DNA from: Bradyrhizobium septentrionale
GTDB taxonomy: Bacteria > Pseudomonadota > Alphaproteobacteria > Rhizobiales > Xanthobacteraceae
Assembly: GCF_011516645.4 (NCBI RefSeq)
Contig: NZ_CP088285.1
Span: forward strand, 4,482,501-4,546,500
Reading direction: 5' to 3'
Length of the DNA: 64,000 nucleotides
The notes beneath the pieces were generated by a model that did no database searches, was not told where the DNA came from, and worked only from the letters and a program-made list of their open reading frames with translations. Each line of letters opens with the position of its first letter. The first letter of the stretch is position 1. A program made the translations under genes and the position numbers. Shown one piece after another: positions 63,958-64,000 of this stretch.

Positions 63958-64000
63958 TCGACCGCGGTCATGATCTTTCTATCGTGCGCCAGGCGAAGGT
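63954..64000 (+). CDS. IS3-family OrfB, first codons only
   Basis: Begins MIDRGHDLSIVRQAK at the window edge, overlapping orfA by ATGA. This start (MIDRxHxLSxxRQA) is that of the integrase ORF of this IS3 subgroup. The remainder is outside the window. Confidence 0.85.
   Translation, partial: MIDRGHDLSIVRQAK

Larger units (their letters stand above)
63564..64000 (+). mobile_element. IS3-family element, left part (runs off right edge)
   Basis: The left end is near agagctggctccgcaaattc, followed by gatgacgaagaag at the start of orfA. OrfA is complete and orfB begins at 63954 in an overlapping frame. The right end lies outside the window. Confidence 0.8.

Overview
The window looks like a decayed, insertion-sequence-rich accessory region of a rhizobial genome, most likely a Bradyrhizobium symbiosis island. 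The pointers are a NopM-type type III effector behind a tts box, a wrecked NopD-like SUMO-protease effector, an avidin-family gene close to bradavidin, a group II intron and at least eight IS families (IS66, IS3, IS6, IS5, IS110, IS256, IS1380, plus IS630 and IS701 remnants). Species assignment is inference; no rRNA, tRNA or housekeeping gene is present.

Layout. 1-9.8 kb is a nest: a serine recombinase pseudogene is split by an IS66 element (8-bp target duplication), which is itself split by an antisense group II intron; next to it a nopD-like effector is split by an IS3 element that carries an IS110 element. 10-11.8 kb holds scraps (AbiE toxin-antitoxin, IS3, IS6). 11.8-14.5 kb is an intact IS66. 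14.9-16.8 kb is the tts box and a nopM-like E3 ligase with a frameshift in an 8-G tract. 17.3-21.4 kb is the most distinctive locus: a 47-aa candidate precursor peptide and an asparagine-synthetase-like macrolactam synthetase on the minus strand, divergent from a peptide-exporter ABC protein, i.e. a lasso-peptide-like locus with no visible B (leader peptidase) gene. 21.6-27.6 kb holds small conserved proteins and broken genes (methylase, TPR protein, hydroxyisobutyrate dehydrogenase-like). 28.2-31.3 kb is an aminotransferase remnant hit by a third IS66. 33.7-34.9 kb is an apparently intact FAD amine oxidase whose 3' end is duplicated, inverted, at 63.2-63.6 kb. 35.9-40.9 kb has a membrane protein, a YecA-like fragment and a broken prolyl oligopeptidase. 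41.1-41.8 kb is an alpha/beta hydrolase. 42.3-47.3 kb is a block of IS110, IS5, IS701, IS256 and IS1380. 47.4-55.5 kb has a PRC-barrel protein and many pseudogenes (DUF1842, ParA, avidin). 55.7-58.2 kb is a fourth IS66, 59.1-61.1 kb an intact GH127 arabinofuranosidase-like gene, and the end holds IS6, the inverted duplicate and the start of an IS3.

Genes that look intact besides transposases are few: the lasso-like synthetase and exporter with the candidate precursor, the FAD oxidase, a DUF962-like membrane protein, the alpha/beta hydrolase, the PRC-barrel protein, GH127, a KOW-like protein and several very small proteins. Most other cargo is frameshifted or truncated, so the region behaves as an IS sink. 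All family names come from reading the translated sequence by eye; no database search was run.
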